From contig NZ_JZKH01000054.1 in assembly GCF_000961885.1 (NCBI RefSeq), positions 1 to 52,440 of the forward strand: 52,440 nucleotides of DNA. Direction: 5' to 3'. Source of the DNA: Streptomyces rubellomurinus (GTDB taxonomy: Bacteria > Actinomycetota > Actinomycetes > Streptomycetales > Streptomycetaceae). The position numbers and the translations under genes are program-made. Under the pieces are notes generated by a model. That model searched no databases and was not told the origin of the DNA. It was given only the letters and a program-made list of their open reading frames with translations. Shown here one piece after another: positions 14,436-21,906 of the stretch (its first letter is position 1; each line of letters opens with the position of its first letter).

Positions 14436-15395
14436 GACGGCGATCCGCCCCGTCGTGCGGCCGTCCGCGACCCGCTGGACGGCCTCCGCCGCGCCCGCCA
14501 GCGGCACCCGGTCGCTGACCAGCGGGCGGACCACGCCCTGCTCGGCGAGCTTGGTCAGCTCGTCGTGCGCGGTGCGGACGGCGCGCGGGTCGTGGGTGTT
14601 GTACAGGCCCCAGTGCAGGCCGAGGATCGCGTAGTTCTTCACCAGGGCGTGGTTGAGCGCCGCGGTCGGGATCTGCCCGGCGGCGAAGCCGACCACCACG
14701 ATCCGGCCCTCGAAGGCGATGCACCGGGTGGAGCCGGTGTAGGCGTCGCCGCCGACCGGGTCGAAGACCACGTCCGCGCCGCGCCCGCCGGTGGCCAGCT
14801 TCACGGCGGCGACGAAGTCCTCCGCCGTCCGGTCCACCACCACGTCGGCGCCCAGCGCCCGGGCCGTCTCCGCCTTCGCCGCGCCGCCGACCACCGCGAT
14901 CACCCGCGCCCCGGCGGCCTTGCCCAACTGCACCGCCGCGCTGCCGACCCCGCCCGACGCCGCGTGCACCAGCAGGGTCTCGTCCGACCGCAGCCGCGCC
15001 CGGCGGTGCAGCGCGAACCAGGCCGTCTGGTAGCCGATGTGCAGCGCCGCCGCCTCCGCGTCGTCCAGCACCTCGGGCGCCGGGAAGGCGGCCGCGGCGT
15101 CCAGCAGCGCGTACTCGGCGAAGGCGCCGTGCGGCAGCACCGGGGTGCCGATCAGCCGCTCGCCGCGCCGCGCGCCGTCCGCTACCTCGCCGCACAGCTC
15201 CACGCCCGGCGTGAACGGCAGCGGCGGGCGCACCTGGTAGTGGCCGCGCACCATCAGCGCGTCCGGGAAGTTCACCGCCGCCGCCCGCACCCGGACCAGC
15301 AGCTGCCCCGGGCCGGGCACCGGCCGCGGCACGTCCTCGGCCAGCCGCATCACCGCGGCCGGCTCGCCGAGCTCGCCCACCTGCCAGGCCCTCAC
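14400..15395 (-). CDS. NADPH:quinone oxidoreductase (zeta-crystallin-like MDR)
   Basis: A 331-residue medium-chain reductase lacking structural zinc ligands. It starts at GTG 15395, overlapping the TGA of the upstream SDR as GTGA. Features: RVRAAAVNFPDALMVRG (about 41-57), the substrate domain TPGVELCGEV, the GYQTAWFALHRR helix and the NADPH-binding LVHAASGGVGSAAVQLGKAAGA. It likely reduces an enoyl or quinone group with NADPH. It is the last gene of a three-gene coupled operon opposite a TetR gene. The C-terminal RLGERLGE comes from the 12-bp tandem repeat and is unlikely to matter to the fold. Confidence 0.9.
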   Translation of the reverse strand: MRAWQVGELGEPAAVMRLAEDVPRPVPGPGQLLVRVRAAAVNFPDALMVRGHYQVRPPLPFTPGVELCGEVADGARRGERLIGTPVLPHGAFAEYALLDAAAAFPAPEVLDDAEAAALHIGYQTAWFALHRRARLRSDETLLVHAASGGVGSAAVQLGKAAGARVIAVVGGAAKAETARALGADVVVDRTAEDFVAAVKLATGGRGADVVFDPVGGDAYTGSTRCIAFEGRIVVVGFAAGQIPTAALNHALVKNYAILGLHWGLYNTHDPRAVRTAHDELTKLAEQGVVRPLVSDRVPLAGAAEAVQRVADGRTTGRIAVLGERLGERLGE

Positions 15396-16183
15396 AGCGC
15401 GCCGCCCTTCTCCAGTTCCCGCTGCATCCGGTTCATCCCGCCGATCCAGCGGTCCGGGTCGGTGGCCCGGTGCCGGTAGTACTCGGCGACCTCGGGGTGC
15501 GGGAGGAGCAGGAAGCGCTCCTCGCGCATGCCCGCCAGCGCCGCCGCGGCGACGTCCTCCGGGGCGATCGCGGTGGGCGCCAGCAGCGCCTCGCCGACCG
15601 CGCCGGTCGAGGCCAGCATGTCGGTGCGCACGCCCTGCGGGCAGAGCGCGTGCACCCGTACGCCGCGGTGGCGGTAGGTGGCGGCCAGCCACTCGGCGAA
15701 GGCCAGCGCGCCGTGCTTGCTGACCGCGTACGGGGCCGAGCCCAGCATGGTGAGCAGGCCGGCGGCGGAGACGGTGGAGAGGAAGCGCCCCTCGCCGCGC
15801 TCCAGCCAGCGCGGGAGCAGCAGCTCGGCCGCCCGGACGTGGGCCATGACGTTGACCTCCCAGGCGGCCGCCCAGGCGCCGGCGGGCGCGTCGGCGCCGC
15901 CGGTCGGGGCGACGCCCGCGTTGGCGCACCAGACGTCGATCTCGCCGAGCTCCGCGCGGGCCCGCCCGACCAGGGCGGCGACGCCCTCGGCGGAGGCGGC
16001 GTCGCCGGGGAGGGCGGTGCCGCCGCAGTCCGCCGCGACGGCCGCGGCCGCCTCGGCGTCCAGGTCGTTGACCACCACGCGGGCGCCGGCCGCGGCGAAC
16101 GCCCGGGCCAGGGCGGCGCCGATGCCCCGGCCCGCGCCGGTCACCACCACGCCCTGGTCGGCGTGGCCGGTCGGGCCGGTCAC
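15392..16183 (-). CDS. short-chain dehydrogenase/reductase (SDR), operon gene 2
   Basis: A 263-residue classical SDR from GTG 16183, which overlaps the previous stop as GTGA. The NAD(P)-binding motif is VVVTGAGRGIGAALA (TGxxxGxG), with NDLD at the end of strand beta-2, suggesting NAD(H). The NAG block is WCANAGVAP, the catalytic serine lies in STVSAAGLL, and Y-x-x-x-K is YAVSK. The extended C-terminus (HPEVAEYYRHRATDPDRWIGGMNR) is typical of SDRs found with ACAD/phosphotransferase genes. It probably oxidises a beta-hydroxyacyl-type intermediate; the substrate is unproven. Confidence 0.9.
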   Translation of the reverse strand: MTGPTGHADQGVVVTGAGRGIGAALARAFAAAGARVVVNDLDAEAAAAVAADCGGTALPGDAASAEGVAALVGRARAELGEIDVWCANAGVAPTGGADAPAGAWAAAWEVNVMAHVRAAELLLPRWLERGEGRFLSTVSAAGLLTMLGSAPYAVSKHGALAFAEWLAATYRHRGVRVHALCPQGVRTDMLASTGAVGEALLAPTAIAPEDVAAAALAGMREERFLLLPHPEVAEYYRHRATDPDRWIGGMNRMQRELEKGGAL

Positions 16184-16938
16184 AGGCCACCGCCGAGGGT
16201 GACGCCGCCGTCGACCACCAGGGTCTGGCCGGTGATCCAGCCCGCGTCCGGCGACAGCAGGAACGCCACCGCGCCCGCCACGTCCTCCGGCACGCCGAGC
16301 CGGCGCAGCGGGTACGCGGCCGCGACCTCGTCCTCCCGGCCCTCGTACAGTGCCTCGGCGAACTTCGTCTTCACCACGGCGGGTGCGACGGCGTTCACCC
16401 GGATCCCCTGCGGGCCGAGCTCGGCGGCCAGCTCGGTGGTCAGGCGGATCAGCGCCGCCTTGCTGACCCCGTACATGCCGATGCCGAGCGAGGACCGGAT
16501 GCCGGCCACCGAGGCGACGTTGACGACGGAGCCGCCGTGCTCGCCCATCCAGGCGGCGTGCGCGCGGCGCGTCCAGGCCAGCGGGGCCAGCACGTTGACG
16601 GCGAGGATCTTGGCGGCCGCGGCGTCGTCGGTGTCCAGCACCGGGCCGTAGACGGGGTTGATGCCGGTGTTGTTCACCAGGTGGTCCAGCCGGCCGAAGG
16701 CCTCCAGGGTGCGGACCACCGCCTCCTCCTGGTGCGCCGGGTCGTCGGCCTTGCCCGCGACGGCGATCGCGTTGTCCGGGCCGCCGAGGTCCCGGACGGC
16801 CTCGGCCAGCGGCTCGGCGCCCCGCGCGGTGAGGCAGACCTTCGCGCCGCGGGCCACCAGCTCGCGCGCGATCCCGAGGCCGATGCCCCGGCTCGATCCG
16901 GTGACGACGGCCACCCGGCCCTTGAGGGAGTGCACCAC
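16180..16938 (-). CDS. short-chain dehydrogenase/reductase (SDR), operon gene 1
   Basis: A 252-residue SDR (FabG-like). I place the start at GTG 16938, which has AGG seven bases upstream and begins the fold at LKGRVAVVTGSSRGIGLG. The NNTG variant of NAG is LVNNTGINPVYGP, the catalytic serine is in NVASVAGIRSSLG, and YxxxK is MYGVSK; the C-terminus ends DGGVTLGGGL. Upstream in-frame sequence is tandem repeat, not protein. It is the first gene of the operon controlled from the divergent region that holds the TetR operator. Confidence 0.92.
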   Translation of the reverse strand: MVHSLKGRVAVVTGSSRGIGLGIARELVARGAKVCLTARGAEPLAEAVRDLGGPDNAIAVAGKADDPAHQEEAVVRTLEAFGRLDHLVNNTGINPVYGPVLDTDDAAAAKILAVNVLAPLAWTRRAHAAWMGEHGGSVVNVASVAGIRSSLGIGMYGVSKAALIRLTTELAAELGPQGIRVNAVAPAVVKTKFAEALYEGREDEVAAAYPLRRLGVPEDVAGAVAFLLSPDAGWITGQTLVVDGGVTLGGGL

Positions 16939-16950
16939 GGACGGTCCTGC

Positions 16951-17018
16951 CTTTCGCTGACGGGGCTCTTTCGCTGACGGGGCTCTTTCGCTGACGGGGC
17001 TCTTTCGCTGACGGGGCT
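16951..17018. repeat. four exact 17-bp tandem repeats in the SDR leader
   Basis: CTTTCGCTGACGGGGCT occurs four times without change (16951-16967, 16968-16984, 16985-17001, 17002-17018), then decays. It fills the leader just upstream of the SDR ribosome binding site. Seventeen is not a multiple of three, which argues against coding. Confidence 0.95.
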
Positions 17019-17035
17019 CTTTCGCCGGCCGGGCC

Positions 17036-17071
17036 CTTCTCGCGGGCCCGGTCCTTCTCGCGGGCCCGGTC
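17036..17071. repeat. 18-bp tandem repeat, two copies plus a partial third
   Basis: CTTCTCGCGGGCCCGGTC is present at 17036-17053 and 17054-17071, followed by the partial copy CTTCTCGG. Each unit contains the palindrome GCGGGCCCG. It lies between the 17-bp repeat array and the TetR operator. Confidence 0.9.
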
Positions 17072-17111
17072 CTTCTCGGTGCTGACCGGGCCGGTCGGCC
17101 CGCCGGCCTGA

Positions 17112-17127
17112 CTAAGCGCTTGCTCAG
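17112..17127. promoter_or_regulatory. TetR operator between the SDR operon and the TetR gene
   Basis: CTAAGCGCTTGCTCAG is, read on the minus strand, CTGAGCAAGCGCTTAG. This is 15/16 identical to the site at 2515-2530. It lies between divergent TetR and SDR genes, where an autoregulator binds. Confidence 0.8.
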
Positions 17128-17212
17128 CATGGTGTCGGTGGGGGAGCCTGTCAACAGCCCTCCGGCACCGCCGGGGCGAATACGTGTCCGAGCTCCCTGG
17201 GAGGATGGCGGA

Positions 17213-17845
17213 ATGACCAGAACGCCCAGCACGCCCATCGCCGACCTCTGGCCCACCCTGCCCGGCGACGCCCGCCCCGAGGCGGCGCACCGGCTGCTCC
17301 AGGCCGCCGTCGCGTCGTTCGCCGAACGCGGCTTCCACGCCACCACCACCCGGGACATCGCCACCGCCGCCGGGATGAGCCCCGCCGCCCTCTACATCCA
17401 CTACCAGTCGAAGGCCGCGCTGCTCGCCGAGATCAGCCAGGCCGGGCACGCCGCCACCCTCGCCCTGGTGTGCCGGGCGGCGGCCGGCGAGGGCGACCCG
17501 GCGCAGCGGATGCGCGGCCTGGTCGAGCAGTTCACCGCCTGGCACGCCCGGGCGCGCACGGTCGGCCGGGTGGTCAACTACGAGCTGCACGCGCTGCCCG
17601 AGGACGCCTACGCCGTCGTCGCCGCGCTGCGCCTGGACATCGAGCGCGAGGTCAGCGCGCTGATCGAGGCGGGCGTGGCGGCGGGCGCGTTCCAGGTGGC
17701 GGAGGTGCGGACGGCGGCCCGCGCGGTCACCTCGCTGGGCATCGACGTGTCGCGCTGGTACACCGACCGCTCGACCGAGACGCCCGAGGAACTGGGCCGC
17801 CGGTACGGCGAGTTGGTGCTGCGGATGCTCGGCGCGGAGCTCTGA
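17213..17845 (+). CDS. TetR-family regulator of the lipid/acyl-CoA genes
   Basis: A 210-residue TetR protein. The HTH is in residues about 18-64: AHRLLQAAVASFAERGFHATTTRDIATAAGMS, then ALYIHYQSKAALLAEI. The C-terminal domain (FTAWHARARTVGRVVNYELHAL) fits the TetR_C type seen with acyl-CoA ligands. I start at ATG 17213, behind GGGAGGATGG. It is divergent from the SDR operon with a palindromic operator between them, and a matching operator precedes the phosphotransferase/ACAD operon at 2555. An acyl-CoA inducer is inferred from the target genes. Confidence 0.92.
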   Translation: MTRTPSTPIADLWPTLPGDARPEAAHRLLQAAVASFAERGFHATTTRDIATAAGMSPAALYIHYQSKAALLAEISQAGHAATLALVCRAAAGEGDPAQRMRGLVEQFTAWHARARTVGRVVNYELHALPEDAYAVVAALRLDIEREVSALIEAGVAAGAFQVAEVRTAARAVTSLGIDVSRWYTDRSTETPEELGRRYGELVLRMLGAEL

Positions 17846-17856
17846 GCCGAGGGGCC

Positions 17857-18480
17857 TCAGCCGGTCAGGAGCAGCCGCACCGCCAGCCCGCCGACCAGGG
17901 CGGCGGAGGCCAGCGCGGTGAACAGGCGGCCGCGCGGTCCGGTGAGGGCGCGGCCGAGGAGGGCGCCGCTCGCGGCCAGCAGCAGCTGCCAGCTCGCGGA
18001 GGCGGCGAACACGGCGGCCGTGAATACTGCCCGGTCGGGGCCGGCCGGCGGGTGCGGGCCGTCGCCGAGGACGAGGGCGGCGAAGTAGAGCACCGTCAGC
18101 GGGTTGAGCAGGGTGATGCCGAGCAGGGTGAGGAAGGCCCGGGCGGGCGAGGGCGGCGCCTGCGCGCGCAGCGGCCCGCCGTCCGCGCGGCGGGCGCGCA
18201 GCGCGGTACGGGCGGTGCGGACGGCGAGGGTCAGCAGGACGAGGGCCGCGCCGATCCGCAGCGGCGTGGCGACGGGGGCGATCAGCGGGGCGAGCCCGGC
18301 GCCGCCGAGGACGGCGAGCAGCGCGTACAGCCCGTCCGCGGTGGCCACGCCGAGCGCGGCGCAGGCGCCGGTCCGCAGCGAGGTGCGGGCGGTGAGCGCC
18401 ACCAGGTAGGCGCCGACCGCTCCGACCGGCACGGCGACGCCGTACCCGGCGAGCAGGCCGGCCACCAGCGCGGCGCTCAC
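17857..18480 (-). CDS. LysE-family exporter
   Basis: A 207-residue integral membrane protein with about six hydrophobic segments, of normal LysE/RhtB length. The N-terminal GYGVAVPVGAVGAYLV corresponds to the conserved P-G-P/P-V-G block, and LGITLLNPLTVLYFAALV holds the conserved N-P motif of the family. GTG 18480 overlaps the stop of a possible short upstream frame. It is convergent with the TetR gene, 11 bases apart. LysE proteins export amino acids or similar small molecules; the substrate is not predictable. Confidence 0.85.
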   Translation of the reverse strand: MSAALVAGLLAGYGVAVPVGAVGAYLVALTARTSLRTGACAALGVATADGLYALLAVLGGAGLAPLIAPVATPLRIGAALVLLTLAVRTARTALRARRADGGPLRAQAPPSPARAFLTLLGITLLNPLTVLYFAALVLGDGPHPPAGPDRAVFTAAVFAASASWQLLLAASGALLGRALTGPRGRLFTALASAALVGGLAVRLLLTG

Positions 18481-18687
18481 GCGAGCGGGCGGTCGGGCCT
18501 CCGGGGGCGGCCGGGACGCTGCTGTCGGCCGCTCGGCACCGGGCGGGCGGCGGCGAGGGGCGACGACAGGTCGGTGGTGTGGTCCATGCGTCGATGCTGG
18601 CCGCCCGGGGCCGGGGGCGGCAAGCGGTTTTCCGGAGGCGGCCGGTAGCGTGGGCGGGGCCGTGACCGCCGCTTCGGAGGAGTGCCG

Positions 18688-19317
18688 ATGAGTCGTCAGA
18701 CCGATCCTGTGCGTGCCCTGTTGGCCGAGGCGTGGGCGTCCTGGGCGGAGCGCGGCGCGGCGCTGGACGCCGAGGGCTGGAGCCGGCCGACCAGGCTGCC
18801 CGGGTGGACGGTGCGGGAGCTGTACGCGCACGTGGCGCCGGTGCCGGAGATGTTCACCGGGCTGCGCGCGGCCGTCCTGGACGGGCCGGCGGCGGTGACC
18901 GGCGGGGCCGGGATCCTGCGCGCGTACAACCGGCCGGGCGGGATCGCGCACACCGCGGCCGACCAGGTCGCCGAGGCGGCGAAGCAGACGGCGGAGACGG
19001 CCGAACCGGCCGTGCTGCTGGCCCGGTTCGGGGTGGAGGGCCCGGCGGCCCTGGCCGGACTGGCCGACCTGCCGCCGGAGGCCGTCGTCGCGCACCCGCT
19101 GCTGGGCAGCGTGACGGTCGGCGCGCTCGGCGAGGTGGCGCTGATGGAGGCCACCGTCCACCTCCTCGACCTGATCGCGGCCATCGGCGGCCCGCCGCCC
19201 GCCCCGGGGGCGCTGGACTTCACCCGGGCGCTGCTGGCCGAGGTCGCCGACCCGGTCGCGTTCATCGAGGCCGCGACGGGCCGCAGCGCGGCGCCGGTGC
19301 TGCCGGTCATCCGCTGA
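18688..19317 (+). CDS. maleylpyruvate-isomerase-fold (DinB-like) protein
   Basis: A 209-residue protein of the mycothiol-dependent maleylpyruvate isomerase/DinB family. WSRPTRLPGWTVRELYAHVAPVPEMF (about 34-59) is the family block in which the histidine is a metal ligand; the paired GEVALMEATVHLLDLIAA helix supplies the others. ATG 18688 has CGGAGGAG upstream. Members of this fold transfer or isomerise with mycothiol. No catalytic partner gene is nearby, so the reaction is unknown. Confidence 0.75.
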   Translation: MSRQTDPVRALLAEAWASWAERGAALDAEGWSRPTRLPGWTVRELYAHVAPVPEMFTGLRAAVLDGPAAVTGGAGILRAYNRPGGIAHTAADQVAEAAKQTAETAEPAVLLARFGVEGPAALAGLADLPPEAVVAHPLLGSVTVGALGEVALMEATVHLLDLIAAIGGPPPAPGALDFTRALLAEVADPVAFIEAATGRSAAPVLPVIR

Positions 19318-19394
19318 TCCTTGGGGCCCGCCGGCGGGGTTCGAGCAGGTCAGACGTATGATCGGGCGGAGACGTCGCCTCCGGGGGGAAGTCA

Positions 19395-19766
19395 GTGAGT
19401 TCGTTGATCGGCCTGCTGTGGCTGGTGCCCGCTGCCTGCTACGGCGCCGGATCGCTCGCCAAGCGCGCCCGCAAGGCGGCGACGGCCCGGCACGAGCGCA
19501 AGCTCGAACTCCTCGACCTCACGCACCGCCGGCGCGTCGCCCTGGAGGCGGCCAACCGCCCGCCCGAGCCGGTCTGCGGCTGCACCCACCACCTCGCCAA
19601 GCACGACCGGCAGGGCCGCTGCCGCGAGGAGCAGCGGACCGCCGTCGAGTGGGACGCCGAGCTGCGCCCGCTGCGCCACGAACTGCGCGCCTGCACCTGC
19701 CAGCAGTACGTCGGCCCCGAGCCGCTGGGTACGGTCTTCGCCCCGGAGCTGGTCGACCCGCGCTGA
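19395..19766 (+). CDS. small Cys/His-rich protein with N-terminal membrane anchor
   Basis: A 123-residue protein from GTG 19395. Residues 2-20 are hydrophobic (SLIGLLWLVPAACYGAGSL), then comes a basic helix. The C-terminal half has CGCTHHLAKHDRQGRC and, further on, CTCQQYVG, a set of Cys and His residues that could bind zinc. From memory, similar proteins are conserved in streptomycetes without assigned function. A perfect hairpin follows. Confidence 0.7.
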   Translation: MSSLIGLLWLVPAACYGAGSLAKRARKAATARHERKLELLDLTHRRRVALEAANRPPEPVCGCTHHLAKHDRQGRCREEQRTAVEWDAELRPLRHELRACTCQQYVGPEPLGTVFAPELVDPR

Positions 19767-19772
19767 GCCGGA

Positions 19773-19804
19773 GCCGGACACCGGGCGGCGCCCCGGTGTC
19801 CGGC
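19773..19804 (+). terminator. 13-bp hairpin terminator
   Basis: GCCGGACACCGGG (19773-19785) pairs with its exact complement (19792-19804) around a six-base loop, just after the stop codon of the Cys/His-rich protein gene. Confidence 0.8.
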
Positions 19805-19829
19805 AGGGATCCGAGCGATGGGCCTCGGG

Positions 19830-19871
19830 CCTGGAGCTGCAGACCTGGAGCTGCAGGCCTGGAGCTCCAGG
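19830..19871. repeat. three 14-bp tandem units 3' of the GH25 gene
   Basis: CCTGGAGCTGCAGA, CCTGGAGCTGCAGG and CCTGGAGCTCCAGG follow each other. The last unit makes the perfect palindrome GCCTGGAGCTCCAGGC (19857-19872), which may act as terminator for the leftward lysozyme gene. Confidence 0.85.
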
Positions 19872-19886
19872 CCTCGGCCTCCGGCC

Positions 19887-20783
19887 TCAGCCGAGGGCGA
19901 GGGCGCTCAGGCGGTCGGCGGCGCCGTTGAAGAGGTTCTGGTCGCCGGGGAAGGTGCCGGAGTCGGCGTACTGCCAGAAGGTCTGGTAGCCCCAGCCGTT
20001 CGGGAGGGTGCCGGGGCTGGAGGAGTAGCGGGCGATCCAGAGCGGGTTGGTGGAGCCGAAGCCGCCGTAGTTCCCGGTGCACTGGGTCCACCAGTTGGTG
20101 GTGGTGTAGATGGTCGGGTAGCGGCCGGTGCGGTACTGGACGGTGTTGCTGAAGTCGCGGATCCAGCTGACCATGGCGCTCTGGCTCAGGCCGTAGCAGG
20201 TCGCGCCGTACGGGTTGTACTCGATGTCGAGCGCGGGCGGGAGGGTCTGGCCGTCCGCGGACCAGCCGCCGCCGTGGCTGACGAAGTAGTTGGCCTGGGT
20301 GGCGCCGGAGGAGGAGTTCGGCAGCGCGAAGTGGTAGGCGCCGCGGATCATGCCCGCGTTGTAGGAGCCGTTGTACTGCTGGGCGAAGTACGGGTTGGTG
20401 TAGCCGGTGCCCTCGGTGGCCTTGACGTAGGCGAACCGGGCGCCGTTGGCGGCCGCGGTGCTCCAGTCGACGTTGCCCTGGTAGCTGGCGACGTCCATCC
20501 CGGGGGTCTGGGCGACGGCCAGGGAGGCGTACGGCGCGGCGCCGCGGCCCTCGTGGGCGGCGACGGTGGAGCCGGCGAAGTCGCGCTCGGGGTGGAAGCC
20601 GGGCCGGCCCTCGGCGACGGGGGCTGCGTCGGCCGTGGTCGGCCCGGCCGCGTACGCGGGGGCGGCGAGGCCGGTGACCAGGGCGGTGGCGGCGGCGAGG
20701 GCGGCGAGGACGGGCAGTCGGCGGTGGCCGGTCCGTCTCGGCGCGGTGGCGGCGGTGCGGGCGGAGCGGGAAGAGCGGGTCAT
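19887..20783 (-). CDS. secreted GH25 lysozyme (N,O-diacetylmuramidase)
   Basis: A 298-residue secreted muramidase of glycoside hydrolase family 25. The signal peptide covers about residues 1-47 (basic start, core VLAALAAATALVTGLA, AYA cleavage). The GH25 barrel holds GMDVASYQGNVDW (D97), AYVKATEGTGYTNPYF, GAYHFALP and LDIEYNPYG (D186, E188 catalytic pair), ending in GYQTFWQYADSGTFPGDQNLFNG. ATG 20783 has a GAGGAG site. It cleaves the beta-1,4 bond between MurNAc and GlcNAc in cell walls. Its long leader contains a small hairpin (20828-20847). Confidence 0.95.
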   Translation of the reverse strand: MTRSSRSARTAATAPRRTGHRRLPVLAALAAATALVTGLAAPAYAAGPTTADAAPVAEGRPGFHPERDFAGSTVAAHEGRGAAPYASLAVAQTPGMDVASYQGNVDWSTAAANGARFAYVKATEGTGYTNPYFAQQYNGSYNAGMIRGAYHFALPNSSSGATQANYFVSHGGGWSADGQTLPPALDIEYNPYGATCYGLSQSAMVSWIRDFSNTVQYRTGRYPTIYTTTNWWTQCTGNYGGFGSTNPLWIARYSSSPGTLPNGWGYQTFWQYADSGTFPGDQNLFNGAADRLSALALG

Positions 20784-21084
20784 GAGCACTCCTCTGTTCC
20801 GGTGCGGTGGCCCAAGGGGCCTACGGGTGCCGGGAGTTGATCCGGCAGGGGAGCACAGTAGCCAGGCACCCGCCGGTGCCGCCAGATATCCTCGGCCACT
20901 TCTTGAACGGACGTCACGCGGCGGCGGGCGCCCTCGCCCGCGCGGGCGGCGCCCGGCGGGGGCGGCCGGGCGGGGCGTTCGTGCTGGTCCCCGGCCCGAA
21001 GGGGCGTTCGGGCGCTGTGGCACGATGCCCGGACCGGCCGCCGCCCGGCGCGGCCGGTGCCGCCGTCAGACGAAGGGATTCGCC
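20784..21084. other. 301-bp divergent intergenic region
   Basis: This lies between the GH25 gene (-) and the GNAT gene (+). I see the GH25 ribosome binding site, a hairpin TGCCGG/CCGGCA with an eight-base loop (20828-20847) that would sit in the GH25 leader, and a GC-rich run (20930-20990). I looked for a ydaO-type c-di-AMP riboswitch, common before actinomycete wall hydrolases, and did not find its conserved blocks. Confidence 0.5.
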
Positions 21085-21651
21085 ATGTCCGAGACCACCG
21101 CAGGTTCCGCCGGCTTCACCGGGGAGCCCACTCTCCGGACCGCCACGCTCGCCGACGTGCCGGCCCTGGTGGCGCTCGTCGAGTCCGCCTACCGCGGCGA
21201 GGCCAGCCGGGCCGGCTGGACCACCGAGGCCGACCTGCTGGACGGGCAGCGCGCGGACGCCGAGGGCGTCGCCGCGGCCGTCCAGGACCGGGACGGCGTG
21301 GTCCTGGTGGCCGAGCGCGACGGCGCGCTGATCGCCTGCTGCCAGCTGGAACGGCGGGCGGCCAGCGCCTACTTCGGCATGTTCTCGGTGCGCCCGACGC
21401 TGCAGGGCGGCGGCATCGGCCGGGTGATGCTGGCCGAGGCGGAGCGGGTGGCCCGCGAGGAGTGGGGCGTGCGGGTGCTGGAGATGAAGGTGATCGAGCA
21501 GCGCGCCGACCTGATCGCCTGGTACGAGCGGCGCGGCTACCGCCGGACCGGGGTGTTCAGCCCGTTCCCGTACGGCGACGAGCGCTTCGGCCTGCCGCGC
21601 CGGGCGGACCTGCGGTTCGAGCAGTTGACGAAGGAGCTGGGGGAGCTCTGA
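21085..21651 (+). CDS. GNAT-family N-acetyltransferase
   Basis: A 188-residue acetyltransferase. I chose ATG 21085 with GAAGGGA upstream. The acetyl-CoA-binding motif A is MFSVRPTLQGGGIGRVMLAEAERVA (Q/RxxGxG/A), followed by VLEMKVIEQRADLIAWYERRGYRRTG, the usual Y-x-x-x-G-Y end. The substrate is unknown. It is read away from the lysozyme gene. Confidence 0.9.
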   Translation: MSETTAGSAGFTGEPTLRTATLADVPALVALVESAYRGEASRAGWTTEADLLDGQRADAEGVAAAVQDRDGVVLVAERDGALIACCQLERRAASAYFGMFSVRPTLQGGGIGRVMLAEAERVAREEWGVRVLEMKVIEQRADLIAWYERRGYRRTGVFSPFPYGDERFGLPRRADLRFEQLTKELGEL

Positions 21652-21906
21652 GGTTGCTGAGTGCTCCGAGCGCTCCGAGGACTCCAAGGGCTCTCAGGGG
21701 CGGGCGGGGCGGCGCGTGGTCGGACGTCCGAACGTTGATCATTTGACGTTTCGTCGGGGCCCGTTCGGCGACCTGACTCCACGTCAAGTCGCTGACCAGG
21801 AGCGATGCGGAGATGTCACGCCGAATTCACGATTGGTCTAGGCCAATGTGAGAGGCTGAGGGCGAACGGCCACGTACCGTCCCATGCCCAGGGGGGCCAT
21901 TTCCGC

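Noticed and set aside
14400..16190. A fusion of an SDR with the quinone oxidoreductase
   Set aside because: The upstream part of the long frame is a shadow of the SDR gene. A GTGA overlap at 15392-15395 marks the true start of the oxidoreductase.
16939..17364. An N-terminal extension of the first SDR encoded by the tandem repeats
   Set aside because: The 17-bp period is not a multiple of three, the encoded sequence is Arg/Pro-rich, and it would run through the operator and into the TetR gene.
20784..21084. A c-di-AMP (ydaO-type) riboswitch before the GH25 lysozyme gene
   Set aside because: Such switches are common before wall hydrolases in this group, but I could not find the conserved blocks in the leader; only a small hairpin is present.
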